Part shown: one piece after another, positions 25,804 through 40,800 of the stretch | Layout of the letters: each line of letters starts with the position of its first letter | Numbering within the stretch: position 1 is the stretch's first letter | Assembly: GCA_040954595.2 (NCBI GenBank) | Contig: CM082583.2 | Location: forward strand, 7,316,001 to 7,380,000 | Source of the DNA: Balanoglossus misakiensis | Lineage: Eukaryota > Hemichordata | Direction: 5' to 3' | DNA: 64,000 bases | Program-made: the position numbers and the translations under genes | The notes under the pieces: model-generated | What the model was told of the DNA's origin: nothing | The model's database searches: none | Seen by the model: the letters and a program-made list of their open reading frames with translations, nothing else

Positions 25804-28800
25804 CTGCAAAGACAGAAATAAACAACAACAACAACAATGGATTAATATCGATGTTGACAGTAGCGGTGATCACAATTAACTGTTTATTTATGAAAAATAG
25901 AATGCTTGCCTCGTGAGAGCAGACTACAAATTATAATTCCTTCTTCGCTGTACGATATTCATCACCATATCTCTTTGAATTTATTTATCAAATCCACATT
26001 GTTAATGTCTGATGTTGACCAGATATTGTGTTATCACTTGTGATCAATAATATTCCCCAAAAGATCTGATTCGGGTGTTCCACACACACTCACACTGTCA
26101 CACATTTGCAGGCACCAAAGCTACAGACACATTTACAAATCAATTTGCAACTTTATGATTTCACTGCAAGAAATGACATGAAATGTATCCTCATCACCAG
26201 TACGTCCTCCAATAAACATCATATTTAGATGATATATTGGAATGATTACAACAAATCGAGAAACCTTTTTGAAAATCAGTGATTTACTCGCATGATATTG
26301 CAATTTTTCGTGAGTTGCGGGGCATTTCTGCCTAAGTGGCAAAAGCTAAAAGGGGCAACTCCCTAATTGATTTTAGTTTCCTCTGGACTGCAATACAGAT
26401 GTGAAATTCACCCCTACTTTATGGAATGGAACAGTCCAAAGGCCTACAGGCGCATCCCCAGAGGGAGGTTATCTTAGAATGTGACTTGGAAATGTCAAGG
26501 TGGTTTCATAGTAAGCATCTTCTGATAGATTTCACTTCAGAACAATGTCTGCAGTTTCTAGCCACTGCCTTTAAGTATCCATTTTATGAACTGCTCAGTA
26601 CCAAATCCATTCCAAATTTCAAATAAGTTTCAACAATATGCTTTAGACCGTTTTGATTTTTCAGACTGGTTGAACATGCAGAGGAATAAAGTTTGACACA
26701 CAAATACATTTAGTTTAAATCATCTCCATTTGTTTGTGGACAGTAATTCAACATCTGTTAAGTCTCAAATTCTCCGTGGCATAAATTATATCCATCATAT
26801 TCATTTGTTTAAAAACCCAATTTCAAATCATTGGAAATCAAAGAACACAGCAAATCATTCAGGTCATTAAAATATGAAACCAGAGAAACATTTTGAAGAT
26901 TATAGCTGTGCATACAAAGCCAAATCAAAACTACCCTGACTTTTCAGACTGGATGGAATAAAAGTGCGAGTGGTGAATTCTTGTGCAGTTTAGACATTAT
27001 CTGAATCTGAAATATAGGGACAGAAATGTATGCCAAATAACACACAATCAAAGTAGATGGCTTTGGTGTAAATTATCTTGTGTACGACATGATTTAAAGC
27101 TATCTTATTTCACATTGCTGGCAGATTTTGATGTTGTACTTAAAGATCAAAACGAACGACACACAAATTGTTTTCTGATGGATTTGGAACATGCACTCGG
27201 GCGCTGCAAAAGTGACAAGTTCGTCTTTTTTTTTTATCCTCGTATGCAGAGGTATGCCTTGTGGTTCAGAAAAAAACGGCACTTTTATGGAAATCTCTCT
27301 TGTTTGAAACTGATGAGAGCAATCACATCCCGCAAATTTCACAGACCCATTTTTGCTGACCTTGTTCGCGACCCCTCTTTTTGAGCTGTTAGATGCCCGA
27401 GACACAAATTACTCCGGCGCTGCTTTTTAGGAATGAAAGAAAAAAAATGAGAGGAAATAGCCTTGGTTGTGTTTGCGACCACGCACTGTTATTACCCATA
27501 TTTCAACGTCGACTCAAGAGCGCACTCAAGTCGCAGAAATGGGCGTGCTCTGGCTTTGAGTTCTAGATGGAGCATTCACATCGTGTTTTTTATTTCTCGA
27601 TGTTGTCAAACTAGGAACTGCCGCAAATAACTGCAAATTGCTCACCACCTTTTGTATCTCTGTTAATTCCGCCCCCTTTCTACATTGCCTATTCACTTCG
27701 TACAAATTTAAATGCAACAAAGTAGAAACTACACTGTGGATAAACCATTTCCATTCTGTCAGAGCAACACACACACACACTCTCTCTCTTTCCATTCAAA
27801 CATTCACATCTCTGGCTTTGACTCAGATCTCATCTGAGCAACAAGTCAATATTAATTATAATTTTTTTTCTCTTTTCGTCACCTTCTTCCTCAATTACCA
27901 ATTTTTCTTTCTTTCATCCAAAAATAAAAAACTGGCGAAAAGCAATAACCGAGGGTGAAAAACTGTTTGTGACACGCGGTACAAAAACGACACCTACTCA
28001 TTTTGTGAATCATTCTTAATTCATTGCTGTAGGAAGTGTTTCACACCACAGCTCGTATGTGGGTGATCATGATAAATTTCCCAGTGAGCTGATGAAAATT
28101 ACATGAAGGCAGTGTTCGCTAAGTATCAGACCAAAGCAGTGCCTAGTGTGCAAGACTTGACTTTGCTATTATTACAGCTTGCATAGCCTTCGTGTCATAT
28201 CTCAGTCTGGTCCATGTTCATATGCTACAAGTACTTCAACATTCCAGGATTTTCACAGAGTTTTATATATTTATTAATTAAAAATGCTTCAAGGTTACTG
28301 GCCAAGATTTATGATATCAAAAGTGGCCAACTCAATTTTTCAGGAGTAAATTTCATTATCCCAGGACTGTTTCAGGAGCAGGTTTTGAATTCCAAAGCTT
28401 TCAAGGAATGTGCAAAACCTGCTGGTTTAGTATGACATTTTTCGTTCATTGACATTTTGATAAATGTCAGATTTATATGGATTATTAAGTATAGCAATTT
28501 TTTTTTTCTGCCTGGGGTATTTGTTTTTAAAATCAGAGATGAAAGAGAAAATTAATAACGCAATGGTCTTTGTTTGTTATCAGTTCTAGCTGAAAGACTG
28601 AAGTGGAATGAAATAATATAAATGGTACTGTGTTCAGACATCTGCCAACCATTCATAACCACTCCATTTACGTTTCACGTTTTATCAAATGTCAATGACG
28701 CAGAAATTCAGAAAATTATCATGAAAAAGTCATCTAATATTTTGTGAAAGAACAGCCAAAATGCACATTGTTGCAATGGCAAAATATATACAAGGTGGGA

Positions 28801-31800
28801 TGATCTATAGAGAATATTTTGTATTTTCAACTTTGTTGTTTTAACAGTGAGCTGCAAGACAGAATATCATTTGCATTTCAGACACAGGAACCTAAACTGG
28901 TATCTGTCAGCTGGGGACAAGCAAAGCTATCATGATATAACATAGTCTTCAACATCTCAATCAAACTTGATTTCATTCACAAAAAGTAACAGTAAATCAA
29001 TTATAATTAACCTAGATCTTGATAATGTATGCTTCACTGCTTTCAGCCTACAATGGATGGGACCAATTAAAAAAAAAGTTATTTAAAAAATCATCATAGA
29101 TTCATTAGCAAACACTAAAACTGGTAATGAGTGTTAGGTGGTTGTGTGGCCATCAAATAATTGATGTGATTAGAACAAATTTGGCTCGGGGCCATAAAAC
29201 ATCCATGTATCAGACCCAAAGTTGCACTGGTAACCATGACACCTGAATGTATGTTGAAGATGAAGAAATCAACCTGGAATGTTTGCGGTCAACAGTTGCG
29301 GGGTTTTTCCCGCCAATCTAAGTTCACGACGAATTGATAATCATTGTTGAAAAATACAACATGCTCCTTGCAGACAAAGTGGCAATTTTACTCCCGTGCA
29401 GGGTGGAACAAATTGGATGTATTTTGTTGTGCAAATGATGTGGTTCTGGTGAGACCTACGTACATCGCAGCATATATCCGCAGCAGTGGGCATTTTGTTT
29501 TGTATAAACTGCACCACCAGCGAGCCCTTTTTTATACGCGAGTTGAAGCGTTGAAGTAACAACCCGGCAGTTCACTTTGTGGTTCGCTGGAATAAGTTTT
29601 GAGTGGCCTGCATGGGGCGACCATAATTGCACAACAATGCTGTGCTTTTCGTGTCATATTGCATTAGGATCCGCCGCGGACACTGAGCTTTCTTCTCGTC
29701 TGTCGGATCTCATTAGCCGTATCATCAAGTGTGGCACCTTGATGTACTCTCTCCCTACACCCGCTGCCAATTTGCAGCATGATGAGCCGTTCAAAAAAAA
29801 AACCAACGACGACCGCATCAGAATTCCTCCTAAAAGGACAGGGAGGGGGGTATGAGATAGAGAGTGTAATACATCATGCTACCTGCTCCCTGTCAAGTCC
29901 TGTTAAATTCTCAGCAAACTATCTTTAGTGCTTGTACAGTAAAATGGCTCAGAAAATCCCATATGGTCTTCGCTCTCAAATTCTGCAAATACTTCGCTTT
30001 GTCGCGGAACTAATTAATACACAGCAACAGTTGAATATTTTTGTTTTTCTTTATTTTCCATCTTGTTATCATCAGTGTTGCGTAGCTAATTACTTGCAAC
30101 TAGTATTGGCCAGTACTGAAACAAAAAACCTGTAGGTTGATTAAGTTTTCCAACAGACTCACCCCCATAATTTATGCATCATTATTTTCTCTACTCATCC
30201 CTAATTAATTAAGTAGTTCAATTCTGGACGCTGAGTGAACACCAAAAGGACACAGGGTCAGTTCATTGCATGATATGACGGTTGCATCATCATCAAAGAT
30301 AACTGATGACAAGAGCTGGTCTGCCACCTGGTGACTGCCTCATTTGAATATTAGCTATGAAAATCCAATCATCACAGATTAACTACAGTGGTGTCTGCTG
30401 AACATCTGGTTTTTACTTTTTACGCTCTGTCTAAAACACACACACAGTCATTTCCTGTCTGTCCGTCTCTGAACACCTCCACTTCCTATCACTGCATGAA
30501 AACTTTACTGACTTTTTTATGCCATGTCCAACAATCACTAGAGAGCTGTGATTCCTTCACTCAGTAATGATCAAAAACTCATTATAACTTCTTGAACACC
30601 GTGAAATCTGATACCGACACTGCAGTTTCTAATCTTCCACAGGCTGAAAGATCCATCTTGCCCCTTTTCTTACAAATCCACTGCCGGGACAGTGACCTTC
30701 ACAAAAAAAACCTCTCCCCCGTCCTGTCATAATGAATGATGATGCCTTGTATCTGTGACTAACTAATAAATGGCTGGCAAGGACCCAAGATGAATAATGA
30801 TAGACATTTCACACTGCACTGCACACACACTGTGTAACTAATTAAACTGTCCAAGATTAAAACTCTGTTTCTGCCCACGGGCCCGACTCTCGGCGTTGAC
30901 TGATTAAGGGTTTACAAATGAGACAGGACCGATGTCTGGTTCCCCCGAGACCGCATCTAATTTTCCCCATCCTTTCATATGCGGCAGCTAGATTAAAACA
31001 GTGTGCAAACATAAATGGCTCGCCGGTTGGAAAAAAAAAACGGTAGCCTTTACTGTATGCATGGGTCACTAAAGGTCCCTCTGAGGCTATTTTCCCCCGA
31101 CAAAACCCCGCGACTTGCGCACGTAATTGAGGATTATAATATCAACGGAGAATTATATGGAGTTACCCGGATTAATTAAGACCATAAAGAGAGTCGTCAG
31201 CCTCATCATGAGATGTTTTAATGAAACAGGTGGCAAGGTCACGACCAAGTATTCCATCGAGTTGGCGGCGCCATTCAAGCTGATGAAAAAATATGCAACG
31301 CTCTCACACGCCAAGAATAGTTTTTTTTTTCTTTCAAACTTGACATTAAAGTCGTGTCCTTGTCATAAACAGCTGCCGGACAAGCCTCCACACAATGCCG
31401 CTGCTTTGATTGTACAAACGGTTACACACAGTCATAAGGATCTGTCTGACACTTTTTTACTTTGGTCAGGTTTAATCGCCCGTTCAAGGTCAAGGGTCAG
31501 GTACTGAAGATTCGATGTGCACACAACAGACGCATGATTTTAGGTGGCAAAAAAAATAGTACAGTAACTTCTCACATGCAGCAGCACATCAACACAGAAA
31601 GATGTTCGCATTCTTTCTCAAGTATCTGCTAAGTTGTGCAAGCGTGGAAATCAGTGCACAATATAAGACTGCTCAAACGAATAAAATCTGAAACAGTTTG
31701 TTTTTCCTTCAAAGTTCAAATACGTCAAAATACACCTGTTGTTTTATGTACCTGAACAACAGATGAGACACTGTGCATTGGTAAAGCCAAAAAGTATAAA

Positions 31801-34800
31801 ATGAAAATAGTTACTTTTTAAAAAAAAAGCACCATTTCATATTTCTCACTTATCATTCATCGGCTCAGTAAAAAGACTTTTTATTTTTCTCCACTTCACA
31901 GTGAAAGATAAATTTGACCAGATTCAATCGAGTTTCCTTTGTTACTTGTAATTTTCTAATCTTTTTGCTTTGGCGGTTAAATGAAGCATGTCAAACTCTT
32001 TTTAATTCTGCCATTATTGCCCGGAAGCAAACAATCGGGTAATGACAAACATTGGCGGAGAGAAAGAATCTCCAAAAGAACTACAGATATTGAACTCCGA
32101 AAAAAATGAGCCATTGTAATGAAGGGTGGAGGGGGGGGGGGGGACATGAAGTGTTCTCATTTGGTGACAATTACAAAAGTAAACTAAAGCAAAAAAAAAA
32201 AAAAACGTCCACTGAGAGGAACTTGGCAAACAACGATTACCCATCAAACAAGACTCATGTGTGGCCTACTAATTATTTAAACAGCAGCTGAAATGTAGTT
32301 TCCTGAATCCGTATTGACAATACTGTAACCGGCATCGCGGCAACACAAGCATGTCCAAATAACTGTTTGCCGAGGTGTCGTGTTTGGGAACGGGCGGAGG
32401 TGAATGTTTGAATACAAATTTCATGAATGGAGGCAGTGTGCATGCCGCGATCTCCTCCACCTGTTCTACTGAACACAGGAGAGAGAAGGAGAGATGATTA
32501 AAAATAAAAGGAAAAACAATGGAAAACAGTGTCGGGTTGTTATCTCAAGTGCCTTGAGATAATAATAATTAATAAGTATTATATTTTTCCCTTCTCAGTC
32601 CTAAATTCATGGTACCAATACCCCAAAATTACTGAAAACAGTTAAAAAGATCAGGTCTGTGAAACAGGGCCAGCGAGTGACTGAGAAAAAAAGGGAACCC
32701 TTGCTCGACAGTAAATTGATAAAACATGGAAAAGAAGGCCCTTATATTCATCATCACTTTGGGTCCTTCCCCCGGGGCTCTTCGGAAACAACTGACAAAT
32801 GAAAAACCCCAGTAACTGACACACATGTCAGAGAATTATACGGGTACAGTAAAAATGTTGCCACTAATGCATTTCCCGAACCATACGAGCCCCCAGGCCA
32901 AATTTTAACTCCTGTTCATATTTCAAACTTCATTGAGTCATATTTCAAACGAGAGAGAGAAAAAAAAGCAGAACAAAAAAAGTTTTTATCACCTCGCGAT
33001 TTGTTACTAATTGGCAACAGTTTAGAAATGCGTTCAGGGTGATGCGATCGCACAATGGTAGGTTTGTGACTCTGGGGAGAGCGAGACAAGAGAAATGGAC
33101 AACCTCGCTTAAAAGCTGACTCTGGCAAATATTTCTGGGAATTTCGCTGGAGGATAAACACGCATTAAATTGTGATAAATAAATGCTTTTAAAAATTACA
33201 CGGGCTTACAGGCATTCATTCCCTCATTTACTGTCATGCATCCCAGCGATTGATTCATCCTCACACAATAAATTAACGCCGTCTTCCCCCAAAAGACCAT
33301 CACATGAAGAATATTTCATCTACTTTGACTAAAATACCCTGCCACAAATCAAAAAAACCTGCTGTAATTATCACATATTAATATCTCATTTTCAGCTTAA
33401 GTGATGCAACTCTCTTTTTTCTCTCTCTGAAAACCTTCTGTGAACTGCAATTAGATTTGGAAACCATTGGCAGATTAAGTCTCATAGCTGTACATCGCTT
33501 GGGCTGCCCTCTCTGTATCATTCCAAAAGCCATTCACCAACGACTCGCACAAGTTTTATGTGCTGTGATCAATTCTGGCTGAAACATCCCCAACTCCACT
33601 AACCGACAAAACGCCTATAAATCTAAAATCCAAACAGTGAAATGAAAAACAGCAAGTTATGGGAGTTTAGCAATGTTTAGAGCATAAGAGAACATTTCCA
33701 TTGTACAATAACAATGCCATTAAACACATGAAGGTTATGTTGCCTAGCCAAATCACATGCCATTTCAAGATGTTTTCATTTGTACAACACGCATCAGTAT
33801 TGATGCAATGTAATTGAACATTTTGAAAAGTGTCACCAAAAGTTACAGAAGTTGTTCTTCGCGTGTTTGCTTGAAAGCCCTAACCCTATATTTAACACCT
33901 ATTTTGGCACTCGACTCACTGATATGAAAGTCAGTGTACTGCTTCTCGATGTGTGGGAGCAAAAAAGCAAGATGTAGAGTACTCCATAGATTTGAATGCA
34001 GAAAATGTTCCCAAAATCATTCTCTGCTTGGCCGGCCATGGAAACCATCAACAGAAGTTGACCATTTTCCATATTGTGTGAAACAAGAAGCTGTTATCTC
34101 AACAGAATTTGTGCTAATAAATCTTGTCTTACTACAAAAGTATGGTCATATTCTTTCTAATGCTTTAACTCTACACACTATCATAGTTCTTGATTTGGCG
34201 GGAATCTGTTTACATTTCAAAACAAGGCACAGTTACTGTTTTCTATCAATTGTGGCCTCCTGGTTTTCAACGGTAAACATTCCGTTCTGACAACCGTGGA
34301 AGGAACCAAAACAAACCTACTTCAGCCTGCAGTAAGTTTACCGTAGGAGACTTCATACATCAAGTTGACTGCTTTTTCTTAAAAGACGACCAATTCTGGC
34401 GGGAAAGCCTTAAATGAAGAAGGATAATGCAGCAGAGACAAAGTGCACATAACATAATGGATATTAATGGTGCGGACTAAAGTACCAGTGAGGACATCTG
34501 TACACGATTCTCTCTGGGCAAGCAAATTGGAGTTTTTAGTACGGCTAGTAATTTTTATGACTCGCACTAGCTCATTGCTTTATCGCACCTTGGAAATTTT
34601 TTACCAATAACAATCATTTATGAGAAAAAAACATCATTCAGAGTCATTAAATGCTGTTAGTCTGTTTCTGCCCACTGAACCGCCATGGCCGTGGCGAAGG
34701 TGTCCGTCTGTCACTCAGGCAGACTGCAAGGATTCAAAGGTAGCGATCCATAGAACAGATAGCTCCCTTGATCCAACAAGCTGTTGAACACGACATGCTT

Positions 34801-37800
34801 GGCACACGCATGTCACTGGGGTATCACCTTCGACCTCCCGAACAATGTTCACTGCGACAACGAAGCAAGACTACAACACGCAGTCCCTAGGATGCCGGCG
34901 CGCTGAAAATATCGACAGAGGTAATTTCAGTTCATGGGGGAACAGTTTCAGATTTAATTTGGAAGTTTCTTGAGGAGTGCGCTGGGAAATGAATGGTTCA
35001 CATTTACGTTGGAAGATGACTCACTAAGGACTATGACTGTAAAATAAAAACATACTACCAGTTAGACAGCTATGATGCTTCTCTCGTATTGTTTTTTCAT
35101 GGAAGCAAATCAATGTGCATTGACAGAACAGATCACTTTTGTTTTCCTTCAATCAGATTTCATATTTAAACTTGGTGAACCATTTTTTTTAGAAGGGGAG
35201 AGTAGAACACTTCATGATAAAAATGGAAAACGTTCTTACATATTAGTGAGAGTAGCTGCTGAAAACAGTAAGATGTATTCAAATATTAAAACACGGTTAC
35301 TAGAAGAAGTAAATCAGTAACCGTGATTAAAATGAATATGATTCACACACCGGCAAGTTACTGAAATGTACATTTCAAATATCAACAACAATTAATCCTA
35401 GTGCAGGTAAAAAAAAACAACCAGAAGTGTGCAATTCAGGGCGTTAGAGAAGATTTTAATCTCAACGAGGGGGTATTGTGACAATTCTTGCAGCCTCAAT
35501 TACGGAATTAGCTGGATTTTTTTCTCCCCCCGCTCCCAGTTTATCGAAGTTTAAAACCGATTTGCCAAATCTTCGCCCAGGGAGACGCATTCCTGATATA
35601 ATCTCTATGGCAACTGACACGAGACCTCACTTCATGAATTTTGCAGGATTTGAACGGGTGCTTGATGTTTGGAGTTTCTTGTCAAGCTGCGACTCTTATG
35701 TGGGTCAGTAAGCAAATCTCATGCATGACAGGCGACCCAGTTGAACGACTTTCCCCCCCCCCCCCTCTGCTTTGTATTCCAATCCGTCTGCATGTCTACC
35801 TGCACTGCATGTCACAACCAATTAGATCAGTCGGTCGGTCGCGGCAAAAAACCTGATGAATTTTCCATGGCTGAAATTTCTCTTCTACATTTCTCTCTCC
35901 TTGGTAAAATCTAGCCAGACAATAACTGCTTGTCTCTCGCTGCTTTTAGATGTTGATACGCCGTTTATGCTTTATAATAACTATTACACCTGTCATAATG
36001 TTTATTGCTCTCATCAAATTTACCTTCTTCCGTCGAACAGATAAAGCCACTTTCTTCTGACCTCATGGTTTAATTTTTTTCGTGAAAGAGAAGTCAGAAT
36101 AAAGGGCATGAAATACTGAAGACATATTGCTATAAAGCAAAACTTGGAAACAAAATTCTGTCACGATTTCATCTCGCAAACAGTATTTTTCCAATGCCAT
36201 GCAGAAGTGGAGTATACATTCTAATAGGAACACACTGACGATGTTATCAAATATTTACACAAATTTGCCCGAATCATTTTTAAGTGCCAAACACGCTGAA
36301 GGATAGTCTTATACTAATAGTCTGTTCCTCCTCTAATCTCTACAGATATTTTAAAATGGGTCCACAAACACTCTACGATGGATGTCAGAGGCATGATCGC
36401 AAGTGAAGTTTGGGCTTATGAAACGGAAAGAAACAAAATATCGCTGTATTAAAACTAATCTCTGCCGGTAAGTAAGAACTTCAGATCAACGCTAACGATT
36501 TATTAACAATATTTTAATACTCCATTTATGTTTATGCCACCTCGCGATAAAATTCCCGGAATTGACACCTTAAAGATTACCATTTCCTATCAAACTGTCC
36601 ACGCAGTACAGCTGATCTGATGACTAGATAGATTGATGATTCCATTCACATCCCAGTGGAGAGAATTTTTTTTTTATATCAACATTCTTGTCTCGTTACT
36701 CTTATCTGACTGCCTTGTCTCCGGACATCGGTTTGTTTTTCTCGTGAATTTGGAACCCGTTGTCATTAAAGGGGCATAGCTGTAAATTTTTTGCGGAGTT
36801 GTTTTCGTTCATTTATCTCACATTGTGCGTCAATCTGCAGGTTGTTCAAAAGTACGTTGACACTCCTGGATTTTAACCCTTTCGTCACCGTGGTTCAGTC
36901 CAAACCCAGTGTTGTTTTCTATGGTAAGCTTGGACCTCTTAACAGGGAACTGGGGGGTGAAAGGTTTAACTATGTCACAGCAACCTGCAGATATATCAAG
37001 TGTTTGGTTATTGTTGACAACTGAAGTTCAGTCTGAACTAAAATTCAATTGTCACACAACAATTCAGGCTGCATACACGTTGAAATGCAGGGGTATAATT
37101 TCAACTTGCTTCAAGGGGAATAAAGAAAATGCAGCTGAAGATAAATCTAACAAAAACAAATCACCGAAAGTGACAATTACCGATTTTTTATAGCAGGTCA
37201 GGGCTTCTTCAGTTCATAACAAAAGCAGCATTTAGAATTGGGCGTAAGATCCTGCAAATGGGGTTTTTTATTTCATAGTTTTTATCCGGAAAATTTCCCT
37301 TGTATAAAGCATGTTGCTGTTTACATTTTGATCACATTGGATAACACATTCCTGTAAGTTTAAAAAAAATTCTATTATGTCTGTTTTTAAGAGAACGAAA
37401 ATCGGTGAATATTTTGTCAGTCAAAGCAGGAATCAACGAGTCATTCTCTCTGCTGCGTTGGATGAGCCAGGAAGTTGCTCAGCAGTAGACATCTGATGCA
37501 AATAATGGTGTGGCCTAAAGGCATAGCAATATACAGTCAACCAAGGCTTCGCTCAGTTAATATTCACCGGCTTTTATATGAATAAATCTCTTTGCTATTG
37601 TTCGTTCCACCTGTGACCTCTGACCTCCCGAAACGCGGGAGAGACCACGAAGTCCATGTTTGGTGTTGCATGTAATTACGCAGTTATGTTTTGTCACTAG
37701 ATCAAGTTTCCCTTCATAAAAGAAAACTAAAGATGTAATTTCCGATACCCTGCCACCGAGACGGAGGAATATTAAAATTCTCGGCGGAGCGAGGTAGAGC

Positions 37801-40800
37801 TTTTAGTTGAACATTAAATTAAGCTATTCGCCGCGGGCAAAACAATGCACAAGCCATCCATATTCCTTTCAGTTTGCGATGGCTTTGATTTGTGTGGACA
37901 ATATCGGATTCAGTCGCCGGGCTAACTATCTATCAAACATAAAAATGAGAAACTATAAACACTTCTGAATCATACAGCGCTGTCGCTGCGCACCGAAACA
38001 AAGTGCCGAATATCGGATTTTGATTTGCACAGCGGGACAGACGATACTGAACTAATTCGCGACTGCGACGGAGGAAAGGGTGAAGAGAGAGAGCGGGGAC
38101 CGGAAAAAGCGACTGAGGGAAAAAGGCGGCAAGGCTAATGACATGAACATTAGCTAAATTAAAGGCCCAACAGCACAAACAGGCCTATAATCTTTTAGAG
38201 CTTACACATAAACCACTATGACCATAAAGTCACATCGTCAAAATTACAGCAAAATATTACCGATCGTATTCTGGTCTTCAATAGCCCCCGGGCACGTTCT
38301 ACAATCAAAACCACCTCGAATGTTTAACGTTTTATTCATATTTTGTTGCCAAAATTACAACAATAAATATGCGAATGCAATCAAGTGAAGACTCTGTATT
38401 TTTGTCTGAACAGACTCGTTGTTATCAATGAAATGAAACGGTTGGGATGAAAGAGGAATTTTCCGAGATTTGTTGTGTGCGGGAAAGTTCACCTGCAGAT
38501 TATGGAATACGATTACTGTAGCTTTTAAGGGCAATGGACTCTAATTGATTTGACTAGCTTTGTGTTTTGATCTTGTTAACTCACATTTTCTGCCCGTTTT
38601 CACTGTACAACATAAAATAAACATTAAAAGTTTTCAACTCTCTCCCTCTTTTGCCTATTGCCATCATCATCATCATCATTTTAAAGACGCATTAACCAGG
38701 AGGTAAGAGAAACAAAATTACAGATGTAATCAAATCTTACCCCTCCTAATCATTACCCGGCAAGACTGTAATTCCCGGATAAAATGAACGGATAAAAAAA
38801 AAGAGTCCAAAAACGGATGCAAACGGACAGCCACAATGGCAGCCCCTGATAACCAGGCAGATAATGAAGTTGAAAAAATAATTTGGAGGACAACTGCTGC
38901 TCGGTTATTAGGCTGACAAAGGACGATAACTCCCGCATAATTATACCTTGTATTGGTCCTAATTGTCTGTATCAGATTACTCAAGATGGTAATTCACTCA
39001 TCAACTCCACTGCTTCGACCCAGAGACCAATTATACTCCTCAAAAACTCAAGTTTCTCTCTTGTCATCCTATTCTACCTGTCTGTATTGCGGACCGCATT
39101 TCAAATGGTGCAGAAATTTAATAGGGCATATACGCAGCGACTAATCAAAACACTCCCTCCTTTCATCGAACACAATAATTAATCAGGGAAATTCTTACAA
39201 AATATGATGAGCTCACAGAGCCTCTGTGCCAATGTTTTCATTTCAAATTAAACCCTTTGTGAAGCAAAACTTATCACCTAGAGCCGGTAAGCGTGCTTTC
39301 ATTTTATTGAGTAAAGAATGTGTGGTCGCCATCATCAACTATATCTGTTATTTTACAGGCAAATTGGAACTTGTCTCATTAAAATTCGTGATGTGTCTCC
39401 CCCCCCCCCCCCCTCCATTTTTCGGGTTGAGATGTGACAAAAATGTCACAGGCATAAAATGTCAAATGTTAAACTCCACATAGATCCGTCATCTGCCAGA
39501 GGTTAACTCTGTAAAAAACACTGGCAGGGAACGAACGACGCCAGCGTGACTGGTAAAATGACAGCTGTTGCATTGCGTGAACTTGTCCATGTGCTTCGTT
39601 AAAGGGCCTAGGCCACTCCCTTTGGATATTCAGTTGCTGTTTTTAGTGTGTGCGTGTGTGTGTGTGTGCATGCGTGTTTGAAAAAGTTATTTTAATTGTA
39701 CTGTTCTATTTCGTAAAACATAGATTTGTCAAATCATTATCGCACAAATACTTGAATGTTTCCGGCAGTGTACCAAACAACTATGACTGATATTATTATT
39801 AAAGTATCATTGTCTATGACCAGTTCTAAGTAGAGCTAGGGTACGTACCAAAAATCACGATATGAAACTACCAATCACTATAACTAGGTTTTCAGTAAAG
39901 CTCTGATGACAAACAACAAAATGAGTTCAAAGAAATCAGAACAGCAGTAATTTACGCACGAAGAAAAAACAATTAAATAGTGACTTTGTGTATGAGGTGT
40001 ATCATCCTATGGGTATTAGTTTCAAAGTCTAGTGTAGAATGGGAAGCAAACATATTTCACTAGACTGAATAACAAGCTAGAAAATATATGAATGTAACAA
40101 AAATAAGTGTAATCGTGTCTCTGCATCCATGTTAGACATAAAATTCATTGGTTGATGTTATTGTATCTGCAAAAATACAGATGTTATACTGTAGGAGTAG
40201 TATCAAAACAATAAAACCATTGTTTAAATTTATTTTGGCCATAAAAAATTTAATCTTTTAATCACCTACGTACTGTGGTAAAAATCTTTTCATGTGTGGT
40301 TCTTCTGGTGGCTTTGAAAGTGTGGAAAATCGTCATTCAAGCTGTGCAGGATTTCAAAACTTTGTCAACTGCTAAGAATATAAACAAATTTACTGGTAAC
40401 ACTGCCATTGTTTAGGTCGTTGTGCAACAAACATAAATTGTTGACTCAACACCTGAAAGCCAGACCCCCATCCCCACCCCCATCCCCAAAACACATCCTC
40501 AGCCTGCTCTCGACAATTTTTGGATCATATTTGTTTGAAAGTCAAATAAATATATGACTACAACCCGGGGTAATGATAAGAATATCTTATCAAATATCCG
40601 CATGTACGAAAAAACTGAACTACAAATATTTGTCTTTGCCTCCCCACAAAAAAAAACACAATATCATAAAATGATGATATCATTAAAGACAAATCATGAC
40701 ACTGATGGATAATTAATAACAATAATTATTTTACAAAAATCAATATCATTAAATTGATATCAAAACAGTAACAAAACAAAGCAGTAAAATTTCAACATTC

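Noticed and set aside
26983-27384. 133-codon plus-strand frame inside a SCAPER intron
   Set aside because: No recognisable motif; the basic, aromatic-rich composition fits chance translation of A/T-rich DNA.
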